From Leidyana gryllorum EB-2025a (Eukaryota; Apicomplexa), in assembly GCA_048772705.1 (NCBI GenBank), contig JBLWGC010000117.1, positions 1 through 31,263 on the forward strand: 31,263 nt of DNA. Reading direction: 5' to 3'. Shown piece by piece: positions 1-7,603 of the stretch; position 1 is the stretch's first letter; each line of letters starts with the position of its first letter. The notes beneath the pieces were generated by a model. That model did not search any database. It was given only the letters and a program-made list of their open reading frames with translations, and was not told the DNA's origin. The translations under genes were made by a program, and so were the position numbers.

Positions 1-39
1 GCATGCGAGAGGTACTGGGATCGATACCCAGGTCGTCCA
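1..39 (+). tRNA. tRNA-Ala, 3' part cut by window edge
   Basis: Only the anticodon 3' stem, T arm (GGGATCGATACCC) and acceptor 3' strand are in the window. They match the Ala-CGC gene at 28494-28566 exactly, so this is probably Ala-CGC. The flank to about 240 is the reverse complement of the Asn-Ala spacer near 6375-6450. Confidence 0.8.
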
Positions 40-116
40 AACTCAGTAGGGCGGCACCTGCCGGTAGGTAAATATAGAGTTGCGACCTCTAAAAGAGCGT
101 CGCATATCGCAGCTCC

Positions 117-188
117 CGGCACTGCTAGGCTTCGAAACTGCGACTTTGTGGTGAACAGCTACACGCTTTGCCGATGAGCTACAAGACC
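117..188 (-). pseudogene. tRNA-Asn pseudogene (GTT)
   Basis: The body matches the Asn family but the anticodon stem has an A-C mismatch, and the T arm and acceptor 3' strand are altered. It sits beside the Ala end as in the other Asn-Ala pairs. Confidence 0.7.
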
Positions 189-201
189 CAGTTGCAATTT
201 T

Positions 202-243
202 CTTCCAAGCGAGGAAAAATCATACCTGCAGACCAAACAGCCC
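202..243 (-). pseudogene. tRNA-Pro 5' half relic
   Basis: The acceptor 5' strand, D arm and part of the anticodon stem of Pro remain; the T arm is absent. The same half-gene next to Asn recurs at 10546 and 13495. Confidence 0.6.
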
Positions 244-427
244 CCTGGTCGGCCTGCCCTCATAGGTGTAAAATCAGTCCGCATCTCAAGAACCACATTT
301 GGCTTCCTTCATGATATCCGACGCTGGAGTAGTGGAACTCAGTGCGAGAGTTTTGGGCTTATGACTGTAGCGTCCGAGGTCTCCTGCTATGCACTCAGGG
401 TCGCGTTCGGCTGTCATTGAATTGATT

Positions 428-501
428 TGCTCCCCGGGGGGATCGAACCCTCGACCTTCGGCACATAAGGCCGATGCTCTAACCAGCTGAGCTAGGGGAG
501 C
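428..501 (-). tRNA. tRNA-Ile-TAT: tRNA-Ile(TAT)
   Basis: This 74-nt gene has a perfect GCTCCCC/GGGGAGC acceptor, D loop CAGCTGGTTA, anticodon stem TCGGC/GCCGA and loop CTTATGT. The anticodon TAT would decode ATA. There is one A-C mismatch in the T stem, and G37-T38 follow the anticodon where A-A is usual. There is no intron. A near-identical copy lies at 10675. Confidence 0.8.
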
Positions 502-504
502 GAT

Positions 505-658
505 CCGGAACCCACGCCTCAAACCGCTGTGGCAAATTGTCAGCGAGTCAAACACGTCGCTGACAAGCTTGGTCGGCACGAGCCCGGCGCATTCTGACAC
601 TTGATGTAACAATCCCCCCAGATAGATTCGAATATGGGTGACGCGGTGGCACGGCGGT
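505..658. repeat. Inverted Ile-Gly spacer
   Basis: This spacer is the reverse complement of the spacer at 10750-10890, although the flanking Ile-TAT and Gly genes have the same orientation in both copies. GATC lies at each edge here (502-505 and 659-662). Confidence 0.75.
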
Positions 659-727
659 GATCTGCAGGGAATCGAACCCGGGCCGTCCGGATAGCAACGA
701 GACATTCTATCACTATACCACAGATGC
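657..727 (-). pseudogene. tRNA-Gly pseudogene (anticodon GCT)
   Basis: Gly-GCC body with GCC changed to GCT, a broken anticodon stem and a lost 3' acceptor end. The inverted spacer joins exactly where the 3' end should be. Confidence 0.7.
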
Positions 728-785
728 AGGACACGATGTTGCTGCATCTTGTACGTGGTGACAGCCGCTGTTTAGAGAGCCTATG

Positions 786-857
786 GATGCACTGTCGAAA
801 TCGAGCAGCCGACGTCTCGCTTACGAAGCAAACGCTCTGCCCCTAAGCTACGAAGGA
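786..857 (-). pseudogene. tRNA-Thr pseudogene (CGT)
   Basis: The D and anticodon arms match Thr (GGGGCAGAGCG, loop TTCGTAA), but the B box and both acceptor strands are degraded. Confidence 0.65.
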
Positions 858-920
858 AAGCCGCCAAAGAAATTACGCATCTCACCCCGTTGAGGGAGAT
901 TGCTGAAGCACTCCAAGGAG

Positions 921-992
921 TTCCACTGCCGGGCCTTGAACCCGGACCGTGTGGGTGAAAGCCGCATATCCCAGCCGGTCTCAGCCATACCC
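921..992 (-). pseudogene. tRNA-Glu pseudogene (TTC)
   Basis: The 3' two thirds match Glu, including GGGTTCAAG and CAGTGGAA, but the acceptor 5' strand and D arm are replaced, so the acceptor cannot pair. Confidence 0.65.
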
Positions 993-1084
993 TCATGTGA
1001 TCGAGACAGGGCCTGCCTGGTTAGCTGAGGGGCAGAACGCTCGCACCGGCGCGGGGGTTCTGACACCAGATTTCACAACCTCTC

Positions 1085-1157
1085 TGCCTCGGCCGTGGAT
1101 CGAACACGGGACTTCCAGATCTTCAGTCTGGCGCTCTCCCAACTGAGCTACCGAGGC
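1085..1157 (-). tRNA. tRNA-Phe-GAA: tRNA-Phe(GAA)
   Basis: Intact 73-nt gene: acceptor GCCTCGG/CCGAGGC, anticodon stem CCAGA/TCTGG, loop CTGAAGA and T arm CCGTG/CACGG with TTCGATC. It is the only Phe in the window. The GTGTTCGATCCACG T arm is plant-like. No T run lies just downstream. Confidence 0.95.
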
Positions 1158-1275
1158 GCTAGACAGCCATGGAAGGCGGTGAAAAGAAGGACTCACCGCG
1201 GCCGTATGTGGGCCCACTGCTTAAAGAAGCGCTAGTCCGAATGGCTCTACCAACCTTTTTGGGAAGGACTGAATG

Positions 1276-1346
1276 GGTTGCGTGAAGTAGTGTTTAGCAC
1301 TGGAGACTCTTAATCTTCCGACCTGGTTCGATCTCCGGCGCGACCT
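1276..1346 (+). pseudogene. tRNA-Gln body with CTT anticodon
   Basis: Acceptor GGTTGCG/CGCGACC and the anticodon stem match Gln, but the loop is CTCTTAA, giving CTT (Lys) in place of CTG. One base is missing before the T arm and the T stem has a mismatch. Confidence 0.7.
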
Positions 1347-1359
1347 TGAAACTGATCAG

Positions 1360-3190
1360 ATTTACTCGGCAAGCAGCGCTACCAAAGGCAACCACGGCAG
1401 TGACGGGGGACACTACCGTTTGATGAGACATCACCTGACACAGCCGTCACCTTGCCCGGTATCGACGCTTACGCTAAATCACAACTTGGTAACGTGCCAT
1501 GTGGAAGCATCCACGGTTAACCGAAGATGGGTGGCGTGAAGCGTTACACGAAGTGAAATGTCGCAAGCTCCACCGGTGTGAAGCAGAAAGCCGACTCCGA
1601 CCAATGAGGCGGATTCAACTTCACGTGCGAAAGAAGAAAAGAGGCAACCGAGCAACCAAAGCCAATGGAAGTGCCCAAACCCCGGCCTAACGGAGTCACA
1701 CGGGCAGCATTCCGTCATGCGGGTTCACACAACACACTCGGATTGGCCGGTCCTTATGTGCTGGTTACTGCCTGTATCATGCGGCTTTACTCCTCTCCGT
1801 TTAAAAGAGGGAGGGTTTGTGGTATAACACCACCATACTCCACCTTCGGTAGTTCCGTGTCTACCCCGTTGGTGGTCCGAAATCCTACCAAGTCAAGCTT
1901 GTGTAGGGTCTGTCTGCCAGGTCAGGCCTGTGCGGACATTCCACTTTGGTTGTCAGGCGGGGTGGTAACCGCCGGTGCGCCGGGCCGAGTAGATGTTTGG
2001 GTTGGGTCCGCGTGTATAGTGTCACACGAACCCTTCCCGCGACTCCGTAAAATAAAATAAAAGTAGAGTCGGGTGCAGTGGTGGTGTGCTGCGACCCTTC
2101 TCTGTGCTCCGTAGGTCACACGGGTTGGCGCGCGTTGGCGTGCAGCAGCCTCCCCGCGTGAGATGACTTGTCTTCACAGGGAGTGCCCAGGTGGGGCAGC
2201 TACCCTTTCTTCCCTCTTGGTCTGCCAGCCATTCCTCAGGCGGAGGTCTGGTCGGCGTCTTCATCGTTTGAGAGCACGGCCGAGGCACCACGTGTTATTT
2301 GCCGTGCTCCCACTCTCCAGAACGATGGCTTGTCGTCCGAACCCTTCGTCCCGGGTATTCTGGAGGACATAGTTGGAAGAAATATTTCATGCATTGCGGA
2401 CGAGCCGCACACGGAAAAGACAACACGAGGACTACCTGAGTCTTCCGGGGAAAAGACTTCTTGTATCCTGTTGTTGTAGAACTCTGACCGTCGCTCCTGT
2501 GTCCGTGTCCTCTCGCCGTCCGCTGCGACTCTACGCTGGCGTCCTCCAGCCTAGGGCTGTCCAACTGAGTAGTAGCTGTAGCCGTAGCGTCGAGCCAAAA
2601 CCCAATACCAGCTAGAGTCCGGACCGTAGTCGGGTCGTCGAGGCGCACGTCCTGAGGGCGAGGTAGAGTACGCCGGGAGGTGACTGTAGAGGCCAAGGGT
2701 CGTAGTCGGGACGGTAGCGTGTGGTAGCGGGCGTGTGTGTAGGTCGTAGTAGGGCACGGGCGTGGTAGTGGGAGCAGGGATTCCGTAGGTGATAGGTCGT
2801 CCCCCTTTTCAGAGGTACTCCCTATATAAGTGCCAAATATGTAGGGAAGTATTCAGATGGATGTTCATCCCACTGGCGGAATCACATAGAGTCAGAATCC
2901 GGAACCCGATAGTGAGGCACCCGATAGTTATGGGACACACTCATAGGTTGAACGGGGACTCGGAGTCGAGCCTGCTGATCCACTCGCCCTACGACAGCAC
3001 TACCACACTAAGCTTAGCTCTTCAGCTGATATGTTCTTGATCAGTTCATGTCGCTTGTGCTACCTTGACTCCGGTCGTACGCCCGACTGCGGATATAACA
3101 GTCTGAGCGGCCGCTTCAATCCCAGTCATGGGGTTTTGCTGTGCACATCACTCGCTCCTTCGGCTAGTGACTGTTCACCTCAACTCTGAA
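1360..3190. other. tRNA-free island, nature unknown
   Basis: No tRNA relics, 5S rRNA or U6 patterns are visible in this ~1.8 kb. About 2570-2800 is low-complexity with repeated GTAG/CGTAG words. On the minus strand, about 2250-2800 reads as a Tyr- and Pro-rich frame interrupted by one stop near 2551; it might be an old exon but matches nothing I know. TATATAAG at 2823-2830 resembles a TATA box. Confidence 0.4.
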
Positions 3191-3192
3191 GC

Positions 3193-3266
3193 GGTCACAT
3201 ATTCCAGTCGGTTAGAGCGTGAGCCTGATAACTTCCGAGTCCGCGACTGGAGCCCGCGCGTGACCC
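3193..3266 (+). pseudogene. tRNA-Ile pseudogene
   Basis: This is an Ile-AAT derivative with loop CTGATAA, a broken anticodon stem and a damaged B box (GACTGGAGCCC). It heads the Ile/Lys-relic/Ser/Gly cassette, like the copy at 10093. Confidence 0.65.
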
Positions 3267-3366
3267 AGTGAGTGGATCTCTGATATAGATTCGCCCTGTG
3301 CCCGAGGAAGGCCCAAGATTCCACGATCAATACGAATGGATTTTGTTACTAAGTCCGAGCTTCGTT

Positions 3367-3433
3367 GCCGCCCCAAGTCCGTCGGTAGGGCGCAAGACTT
3401 TTGAGGGGAGACCGCGGGTTTGGGCAGCGCGAG
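3367..3433 (+). pseudogene. Lys-derived relic, cassette form
   Basis: The D arm and anticodon 5' side match Lys (GTCGGTAG, GCAAGACTTTT), but the downstream half is a different, recurrent sequence ending GCAGCGCGAG that cannot close the acceptor. Confidence 0.6.
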
Positions 3434-3494
3434 AACTCAAGCTTGCTGAACCGTATGTGAAACCATTGGCCGCAATATGCCGAGTTCGACAGGT

Positions 3495-3576
3495 GGCAAC
3501 TTGCCCGAGTGGTTAAGGGGGTAGACTAGAAATCTACTGGGCCTGGCCCGCGCTGGTTTAAATCCAGCAGTTGTCG
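3495..3576 (+). tRNA. tRNA-Ser(AGA), B box damaged
   Basis: 82-nt class II tRNA with GGCAACT/AGTTGTC acceptor, anticodon stem GTAGA/TCTAC, loop CTAGAAA and a long variable arm. The T loop reads TTTAAAT, so the invariant C56 needed by TFIIIC is lost. It is probably silent. Confidence 0.75.
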
Positions 3577-3644
3577 TGCGATGTGATTGGAGCGTTAGAC
3601 ACCAGTTCACGTAGAAGGCGCAATCAACCTTGTGCCATCTCCTC

Positions 3645-3715
3645 TGCATCTGCCGGGAAGCGAACCTGGGTCGTCTCGGTGGCAACGACACATTCTATCA
3701 CTAGACCACAGATGC
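3645..3715 (-). tRNA. tRNA-Gly(GCC), mildly altered
   Basis: The Gly-GCC body is kept at 71 nt, but the anticodon stem has changes (TGTCG/CGAGA), a T-stem pair is lost and the B box reads GGTTCGCTTCC. Activity is uncertain. Confidence 0.7.
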
Positions 3716-3864
3716 GTGACACTTCCATTCCTGACCACAAAGTAATGAGTACTACTCCAGCCCGTCCCATTTCTGTGAGGCTACAGGTCCGTAGATGACA
3801 ACCAGGCTCCTCATGATATGTTTTCCCAGAGACACACGCCCCTCTCACAGTCCGGAAGCTCCGT

Positions 3865-3937
3865 GCAGCCATGGTCTAGTGGTTACGGCGTCTGCTTAAC
3901 ACGCACTTGGTCCCGAGTTCGATCACAGGTGGCTGTA
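3865..3937 (+). pseudogene. tRNA-Val pseudogene (AAC)
   Basis: The 5' half and acceptor match Val, with loop TTAACAC. The anticodon 3' stem (GCACT) and T 3' stem no longer pair. Confidence 0.7.
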
Positions 3938-3984
3938 GCTCGAATCTTTGAAGTGAGTCCCACCAAAGCGAGGAAACAGGCTCT

Positions 3985-4021
3985 CTCCAAAAACAGGGCA
4001 TCGAACCCGCGTCTTCCGCGT
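3985..4021 (-). pseudogene. tRNA-Asp 3' fragment
   Basis: The T arm and anticodon 3' strand of Asp remain (ATCGAACCCGCGTCTTCCGCGT read on the plus strand in part); everything 5' of the anticodon is gone. Confidence 0.5.
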
Positions 4022-4090
4022 CTTCAACCCTAAAAGTCTTCCTTCTCGAGAACTTCACGGACAGAAAACCTGTAAAGTGGCGAACGCTCC

Positions 4091-4170
4091 GGCAAGATGG
4101 CCGAGTGGTCTAAGGCGCTGTGTTCAGGCCGCAGTCCGAAAGGGCGTGGGTTCGAATCCCACTCTTGTCA
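4091..4170 (+). tRNA. tRNA-Leu-CAG: tRNA-Leu(CAG)
   Basis: Intact 80-nt class II gene: GGCAAGA/TCTTGTC acceptor, anticodon stem CTGTG/CGCAG, loop TTCAGGC, variable arm TCCGAAAGGGC and T arm GTGGG/CCCAC with TTCGAAT. Confidence 0.92.
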
Positions 4171-4289
4171 GCCGTTGTAGTCAGGACAACCCAGCATGCC
4201 CCCACGATGCGCGCGGGACAGCCCGCCGTGCACGTGGCACCCGGCTAACTTTTGTCGATACAACTGACACATGATTTTCTGGCTAAGCT

Positions 4290-4361
4290 GCCTTCTTAGC
4301 TTATGGGCAGAGCGTTCGCTTCGTAAGCGAGAAGTCGCCGGTTCGATTCCGCCAGAAGGCT
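4290..4361 (+). tRNA. tRNA-Thr-CGT: tRNA-Thr(CGT)
   Basis: GCCTTCT/AGAAGGC acceptor, anticodon stem TTCGC/GCGAG (one wobble) and loop TTCGTAA give Thr ACG decoding. One T-stem mismatch (GCCGG/CCGCC); the B box is intact. Confidence 0.85.
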
Positions 4362-4409
4362 TTGATGCATCGATAGGCTTAAGAGGAATGATTCACAAGA
4401 TCGTGTTCT

Positions 4410-4480
4410 GCATCTGTGGTGTAGTGGAAGAGTCGCTCGTTGCCATCGAGATAACCTGTGTGCGATTTCTGACTGCGCTA
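4410..4480 (+). pseudogene. tRNA-Gly pseudogene (GCC)
   Basis: The 5' half resembles Gly-GCC, but the T arm is scrambled (GTGCGATTTC) and the acceptor end does not pair. Confidence 0.6.
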
Positions 4481-4530
4481 CACTCCCCCTCCGACTTTCT
4501 CCGAGGAATTGGGTCAAGATACAACAACGC

Positions 4531-4602
4531 GGGCTGTTCTGGGAATGGAACCCCGGACTTCTGCCACCCGACGGAGGAATCATACCACTAGACCAAAGAG
4601 CC
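4531..4602 (-). pseudogene. tRNA-Pro pseudogene (CGG)
   Basis: Full-length Pro body with loop GTCGGGT, so U33 is replaced by... the anticodon CGG remains readable, but the anticodon and T stems carry mismatches and the B box reads GGTTCCATTCC. The spacer to 4690 is the reverse complement of 31182-31260. Confidence 0.7.
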
Positions 4603-4690
4603 GCCTGTCATTCGTGCAACCCGCTGAAGACAGTTTAAAAAGTGGTCATCCTATGTTGAGAACCAACAAATGCGATGGGGTCCGCACAAC

Positions 4691-4763
4691 GGGCGACTAG
4701 CTCAAATGGTAGAGCGCTCGCTTAGCATGCGAGAGGTACTGGGATCGATGCCCAGGTCGTCCA
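4691..4763 (+). tRNA. tRNA-Ala-AGC: tRNA-Ala(AGC)
   Basis: Intact 73-nt gene: GGGCGAC/GTCGTCC acceptor, anticodon stem CTCGC/GCGAG, loop TTAGCAT and T arm CTGGG/CCCAG. The acceptor has a G3:T70 wobble, the usual Ala identity element. Confidence 0.95.
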
Positions 4764-4881
4764 AAGTACGTACGGCTGCACGTGGCCGGATTCAAACCCA
4801 TCGTTGTCATCTTTGAAGGGTCGCGAACCACAAGTGCCATTGGGAGAACACCGCAGTCAATGTCTAGGGTGCCTCTGAAGC

Positions 4882-4951
4882 CGGTTTTGCTAGGTTCCGG
4901 ACCTGCGAGCCTGTCATCAAAAGCCACACGCTCTGCCGACTTACAAGACGC
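4882..4951 (-). pseudogene. tRNA-Asn pseudogene
   Basis: The Asn body has part of its D arm deleted, a corrupted anticodon loop and a modified T arm. It faces the Ala gene across the usual Ala-Asn spacer. Confidence 0.65.
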
Positions 4952-5042
4952 CTTACAATGTTGCAGAGCTTAGTAGAGGGGCCCCCTTTGTTGTAGGTTG
5001 ACCCGACGGACCACGTCTTGTTAACCTCAACTGGGGAACTTG

Positions 5043-5115
5043 TCCACTGTAGTCTAAGTGGCTAGGATATGCGGCTCTCACCCGCATGATCCGGGTTCAA
5101 GTCCCGGTAGTGGAA
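5043..5115 (+). tRNA. tRNA-Glu-CTC: tRNA-Glu(CTC)
   Basis: Intact gene: TCCACTG/TAGTGGA acceptor (one G-T), anticodon stem TGCGG/CCGCA, loop CTCTCAC and T arm CCGGG/CCCGG. The D-arm motif GTAGTCTAAGTGG is plant-like. Confidence 0.92.
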
Positions 5116-5183
5116 GCTACTCGAGCGAAGCGCTCCAGTAATCCCCGTCAACAGTGACTGATTCGTGATCTTCGGCCTGCATT

Positions 5184-5245
5184 GCCTTCTTAGCTTAGGG
5201 CAGCATTCGCTTAGTAAGCGAAAGGTCGCCGATTCGTTTCCTTCC
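5184..5245 (+). pseudogene. tRNA-Thr pseudogene, 3' truncated (AGT)
   Basis: It matches Thr-AGT from the acceptor to the T stem, then ends in the leader of the adjacent Ser-GCT gene. The B box is damaged (GATTCGTTTCC). Confidence 0.65.
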
Positions 5246-5274
5246 CGAGGGAAGGTGTAACCAGTTACACTCTC

Positions 5275-5356
5275 GGCAAGGTGGCCGAGCGGTTAAGGCG
5301 GCGGCCTGCTAAGCCGTTGGGTTTCACCCCCGTGAGTTCGAATTTCACCCTTGTCG
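5275..5356 (+). tRNA. tRNA-Ser-GCT: tRNA-Ser(GCT)
   Basis: Intact 82-nt class II gene: GGCAAGG/CCTTGTC acceptor, loop CTGCTAA, long variable arm around GGGTTTCACCC, and T arm GTGAG/TTCAC with one wobble. Confidence 0.9.
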
Positions 5357-5469
5357 GTAGCATTCGGGGAGAGCGCAACTGCTTCAATGATTGAAATGAG
5401 GTTTCCGCCCGACTCGAACTCGCTTTACGCTGGACGCTGTACCAAGTCAATTGTACTGTCTGATGCACC

Positions 5470-5541
5470 GGCTGTTTGGTCTAGTGGTATGATTCTTCCT
5501 TCGGGCGGAAGAAGTCCCGAGTTCGATTCCCAGAACAGCCC
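5470..5541 (+). tRNA. tRNA-Pro-CGG: tRNA-Pro(CGG)
   Basis: Acceptor GGCTGTT/AACAGCC, anticodon stem CTTCC/GGAAG and loop TTCGGGC are kept. The T stem CCGAG/CCCAG has two mismatches, so function is likely but not assured. It starts the first Pro-Arg-His-Lys-Glu-Asn-Ala-Leu-Asp module. Confidence 0.8.
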
Positions 5542-5550
5542 GTCTGATAG

Positions 5551-5619
5551 TTGTTGACGCAACACGGCACTCGACCCATCCCGAACAGCTAAGACAGGAT
5601 CCGAGTTGTTGACTCAACA
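5551..5619. repeat. Paired palindromes TTGTTGACNCAACA
   Basis: Palindromes at 5551-5564 and 5606-5619 lie in the Pro-Arg spacer. Equivalent pairs occur at 7090-7103/7145-7158 and, inverted, 24607-24620/24674-24687. The role is unknown. Confidence 0.5.
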
Positions 5620-5642
5620 GGCTGCAACCCGGCCATTCGCCC

Positions 5643-5715
5643 AGACGCTATTGGGACTCGAACCCAGAATCCCCGGTTCCTATGACCGAGGCCATATCCG
5701 TTAAGCCATAGCGCC
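5643..5715 (-). pseudogene. tRNA-Arg pseudogene
   Basis: Arg-ACG body whose anticodon loop has become CATAGGA; U33 and the anticodon are lost. Other arms mostly pair. The intact counterpart is at 7182. Confidence 0.7.
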
Positions 5716-5833
5716 GACTAACGGAGCCGTCAAATGGAAGTGTGTAGCGATCAAGACGACATGGGCAGCTACGCCCGATCGTGGGTTCGGACAAACTTCA
5801 CCTACATCTCCCATTCGAGACATCGGGGACATA

Positions 5834-5906
5834 CTATCGAAGCCAGGATTCGGGCCTGGGTATGCACGGCCACAACTTGCAGTTGTAACCACTAGACGAC
5901 CCGGAC
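5834..5906 (-). pseudogene. tRNA-His pseudogene (GTG)
   Basis: His body with loop TTGTGGC, one anticodon-stem mismatch, a changed B box (GGCCCGAATCC) and an acceptor 3' strand that no longer pairs. Confidence 0.7.
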
Positions 5907-5982
5907 AATCTTCAAGTGAGGCTGGTGGGTACCAAAGCCACTTTAGATGTCAGGCTATCGAGTTTTGTGTCCTTGGTTGCCT

Positions 5983-6055
5983 GAGGCCCTAGCTCAGTCG
6001 GTAGAGCGCAAGACTCTTAATCTTGCAGTCGCGGGTTCGAGCCCCGCGGGCGGTG
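5983..6055 (+). tRNA. tRNA-Lys(CTT), acceptor damaged
   Basis: Anticodon stem CAAGA/TCTTG, loop CTCTTAA and T arm CGCGGGTTCGAGCCCCGCG are perfect. The acceptor 5' strand GAGGCCC mismatches GGGCGGT at two positions. A T5 run follows after 7 nt. Confidence 0.75.
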
Positions 6056-6061
6056 TGGATC

Positions 6062-6066
6062 TTTTT
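6062..6066 (+). terminator. Pol III terminator after Lys
   Basis: TTTTT begins 7 nt after the Lys discriminator base, as expected for RNA polymerase III. Confidence 0.6.
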
Positions 6067-6111
6067 CCCTGGAAGTAAGGAACTGTTGCCTACAAGCACA
6101 TTCAGCAATAT

Positions 6112-6184
6112 TTCCACTGCCGGGACTTGAACCCGGGTCATGCGGGTGAGAGCCGCATATCCTAGCCACTTAGACTACAGTGGA
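6112..6184 (-). tRNA. tRNA-Glu-CTC: tRNA-Glu(CTC)
   Basis: Intact: all four stems pair, loop CTCTCAC, B box GGTTCAAGTCC. It diverges from Asn across a spacer that is repeated at 7459-7600 and 19808-19920. Confidence 0.93.
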
Positions 6185-6301
6185 CAACTCCCTCAGCTGC
6201 AGCTTTAGCCGAGAGCCGTACCCTCTTGACAAGACGTGGTTGCAGAATCTTGCGGTAGAAAAAGGAGGATCTCTATACTAACCTCTGAACTATTGTAGCT
6301 G

Positions 6302-6374
6302 GGTCTTGTAGCTCAGTCGGCAGAGCGTGTGGCTGTTAACCACAAAGTCGCAGTTTCGAAGCCTGGCAGTACCG
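6302..6374 (+). tRNA. tRNA-Asn(GTT), T arm altered
   Basis: Acceptor, D and anticodon arms (TGTGG/CCACA, loop CTGTTAA) match Asn. The T arm GCAGT/CCTGG has mismatches and the acceptor end CAGTACC one change. Probably weakened. Confidence 0.75.
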
Positions 6375-6450
6375 GGAGCTACGGCACCCGACTGTCTCTT
6401 AGAGGTCGCAACTCTGTATTTAACTACGACAGGTGCCGCCCTACTGAGTT

Positions 6451-6523
6451 TGGACGACCTGGGTATCGATCCCAGTGCCTCTCGCATGCAAAGCGAGCGC
6501 CCTACCATCTGAGCTAGCCGCCC
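6451..6523 (-). tRNA. tRNA-Ala-TGC: tRNA-Ala(TGC)
   Basis: GGGCGGC/GTCGTCC acceptor, loop TTTGCAT and a perfect T arm. A D-stem base is changed (GTAGGGC for GTAGAGC). It is the only clear full-length Ala-TGC here. Confidence 0.85.
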
Positions 6524-6581
6524 AGGCGCACAGATGAGAAGCTATTGCATCCAGTGGGTGACCAAGCGCCCATACAACGGC

Positions 6582-6661
6582 TGACAAGAGTGGGATTCGA
6601 ACCCACGCCCTTTCGGACTGCGGCCTTAACACAGCGCCTTAGACCACTCGCCCATCTTGCC
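6582..6661 (-). tRNA. tRNA-Leu-AAG: tRNA-Leu(AAG)
   Basis: 80-nt Leu with loop TTAAGGC, variable arm and T arm intact. C11 is G in the D stem (TGGGCGAG), giving one mismatch. Confidence 0.85.
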
Positions 6662-6755
6662 GGAGTGTTTTTGGCTCGCCGTTCCACCCGTTTCCTGTCC
6701 GTGAAATTTCAAAATGCGAGGAGTTCTGGGGTTGGAGGCGGGCATCTTTACTAGG

Positions 6756-6827
6756 TCCGAGATAGTATAGTGATCAGTATTTCCGCCTGTCACGCGGAAG
6801 ACCCGGGTTCGATTCCCGGTCTCGGAG
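6756..6827 (+). tRNA. tRNA-Asp-GTC: tRNA-Asp(GTC)
   Basis: TCCGAGA/TCTCGGA acceptor, TCCGC/GCGGA stem, loop CTGTCAC and B box GGTTCGATTCC are intact. The D loop has AGTGATCA for AGTGGTTA. TTTT occurs about 35 nt downstream. Confidence 0.88.
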
Positions 6828-6954
6828 TAGTTCCAGCCCTCACAACTGGTGCAACTCAGATTTTGTCTCAGCTGGTCTGGACTTCATTCGGGATTGTACG
6901 AGACTGTCGTCTGGGTGCTGTGTATCGGCCTCCAGCCCCGAAGAAGTCGTACGG

Positions 6955-7000
6955 CCGGGGGTGCTCACTTCCTAAAGCATCTCTATCGGCGGCTTGCACC
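6955..7000 (+). pseudogene. tRNA-Tyr 5' relic
   Basis: CCGGGGGTGCTCA and AAGCATCT match the Tyr 5' half at 22762; the anticodon arm is collapsed. The upstream flank matches that of the Tyr relic at 15493. Confidence 0.5.
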
Positions 7001-7010
7001 ACCGATAGGC

Positions 7011-7080
7011 GGCTGTTTGGTCTAGTGGTATGCACTTGTTTCGGGTGGAAGAAGTCCTGGTTTAATATCCAGAACAGCCC
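7011..7080 (+). pseudogene. tRNA-Pro pseudogene (CGG)
   Basis: Pro body with CGG retained, but the anticodon 5' stem (CACTTG) and T loop (TTTAATA) are damaged. It starts the second Pro-to-Asp module. Confidence 0.7.
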
Positions 7081-7181
7081 GTCTGATAGTTGTTGACCCA
7101 ACACGGCACTCGACCCGTCCCGGACAGCTAAGACAGGATCTGAGTTGTTGACTCAACAGGCTGCAACCCGGCCATTCGCCC

Positions 7182-7254
7182 AGACGCTACTGGGACTCGA
7201 ACCCAGAATCCCCGGTTCCGTAGACCGATGCCATATCCATTAGGCCATAGCGCC
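7182..7254 (-). tRNA. tRNA-Arg-ACG: tRNA-Arg(ACG)
   Basis: Intact: GGCGCTA/TAGCGTC acceptor, stem TCGGT/ACCGG with one wobble, loop CTACGGA, T arm CTGGG/CCCAG. The copy at 24511 has the same sequence. Confidence 0.93.
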
Positions 7255-7373
7255 GACTAGCGGAGCCGTCAAATGGAAGTGTGTAGCGATCAAGACAGGA
7301 CATCGGCAGCTACGGCCGATGGTGGGTCTGGACAACTTCACCCACATCTCCCATTCGAGACATCGGGGACATA

Positions 7374-7458
7374 CTATCCAAGCCAGGATTCGGGCCTGGG
7401 TATGCACGGCCGGATGCGGGTGAGAGCCGCATATCCTAGCCACTTAGACTACAGTGGA
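7374..7458 (-). pseudogene. Glu/His chimeric tRNA pseudogene
   Basis: Read on the minus strand, 7458-7412 is the Glu 5' half through its anticodon arm (CTCTCAC); 7411-7374 is the His 3' part. A deletion between the His and Glu copies of this module, removing Lys, explains it (compare 5834-6184). Acceptor strands cannot pair. Confidence 0.8.
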
Positions 7459-7603
7459 CAACTCCCTCAGCTGCAGCTTTCGCCGAGAGCCCTACCCTCT
7501 TGACAAGACGTGGTCTGTCGGGTGAACCTACAACAAAGGGGTTGCAGAATCATGTTGTAGAAAGAGGAGGGTGTCTCTAGCAACCTCTGAAACATTGTAG
7601 CTG

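Noticed and set aside
428-501. Met or selenocysteine tRNA instead of Ile-TAT
   Set aside because: The stem TCGGC/GCCGA fixes the 7-nt loop CTTATGT, placing TAT at 34-36; the arm lengths exclude selenocysteine.
1007-1065. tRNA 5' half on the plus strand (TTAGCTGAGGGGCAGAACGCTCGC)
   Set aside because: It resembles a D arm, but no acceptor, anticodon or T arm can be aligned, so I did not call it.
1500-2100. 5S rRNA, U6 or other Pol III RNA in the tRNA-free island
   Set aside because: I looked for the 5S internal control region and U6 core words and found none.
2571-2800. Ordinary microsatellite
   Set aside because: GTAG/CGTAG words are frequent but not in tandem register; it is low-complexity at most.
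3571-4033. Short open frames over tRNA loci here and throughout the window
   Set aside because: Their peptides are translations of A-box/B-box sequence and spacers; no domain, codon bias or conserved start supports coding.
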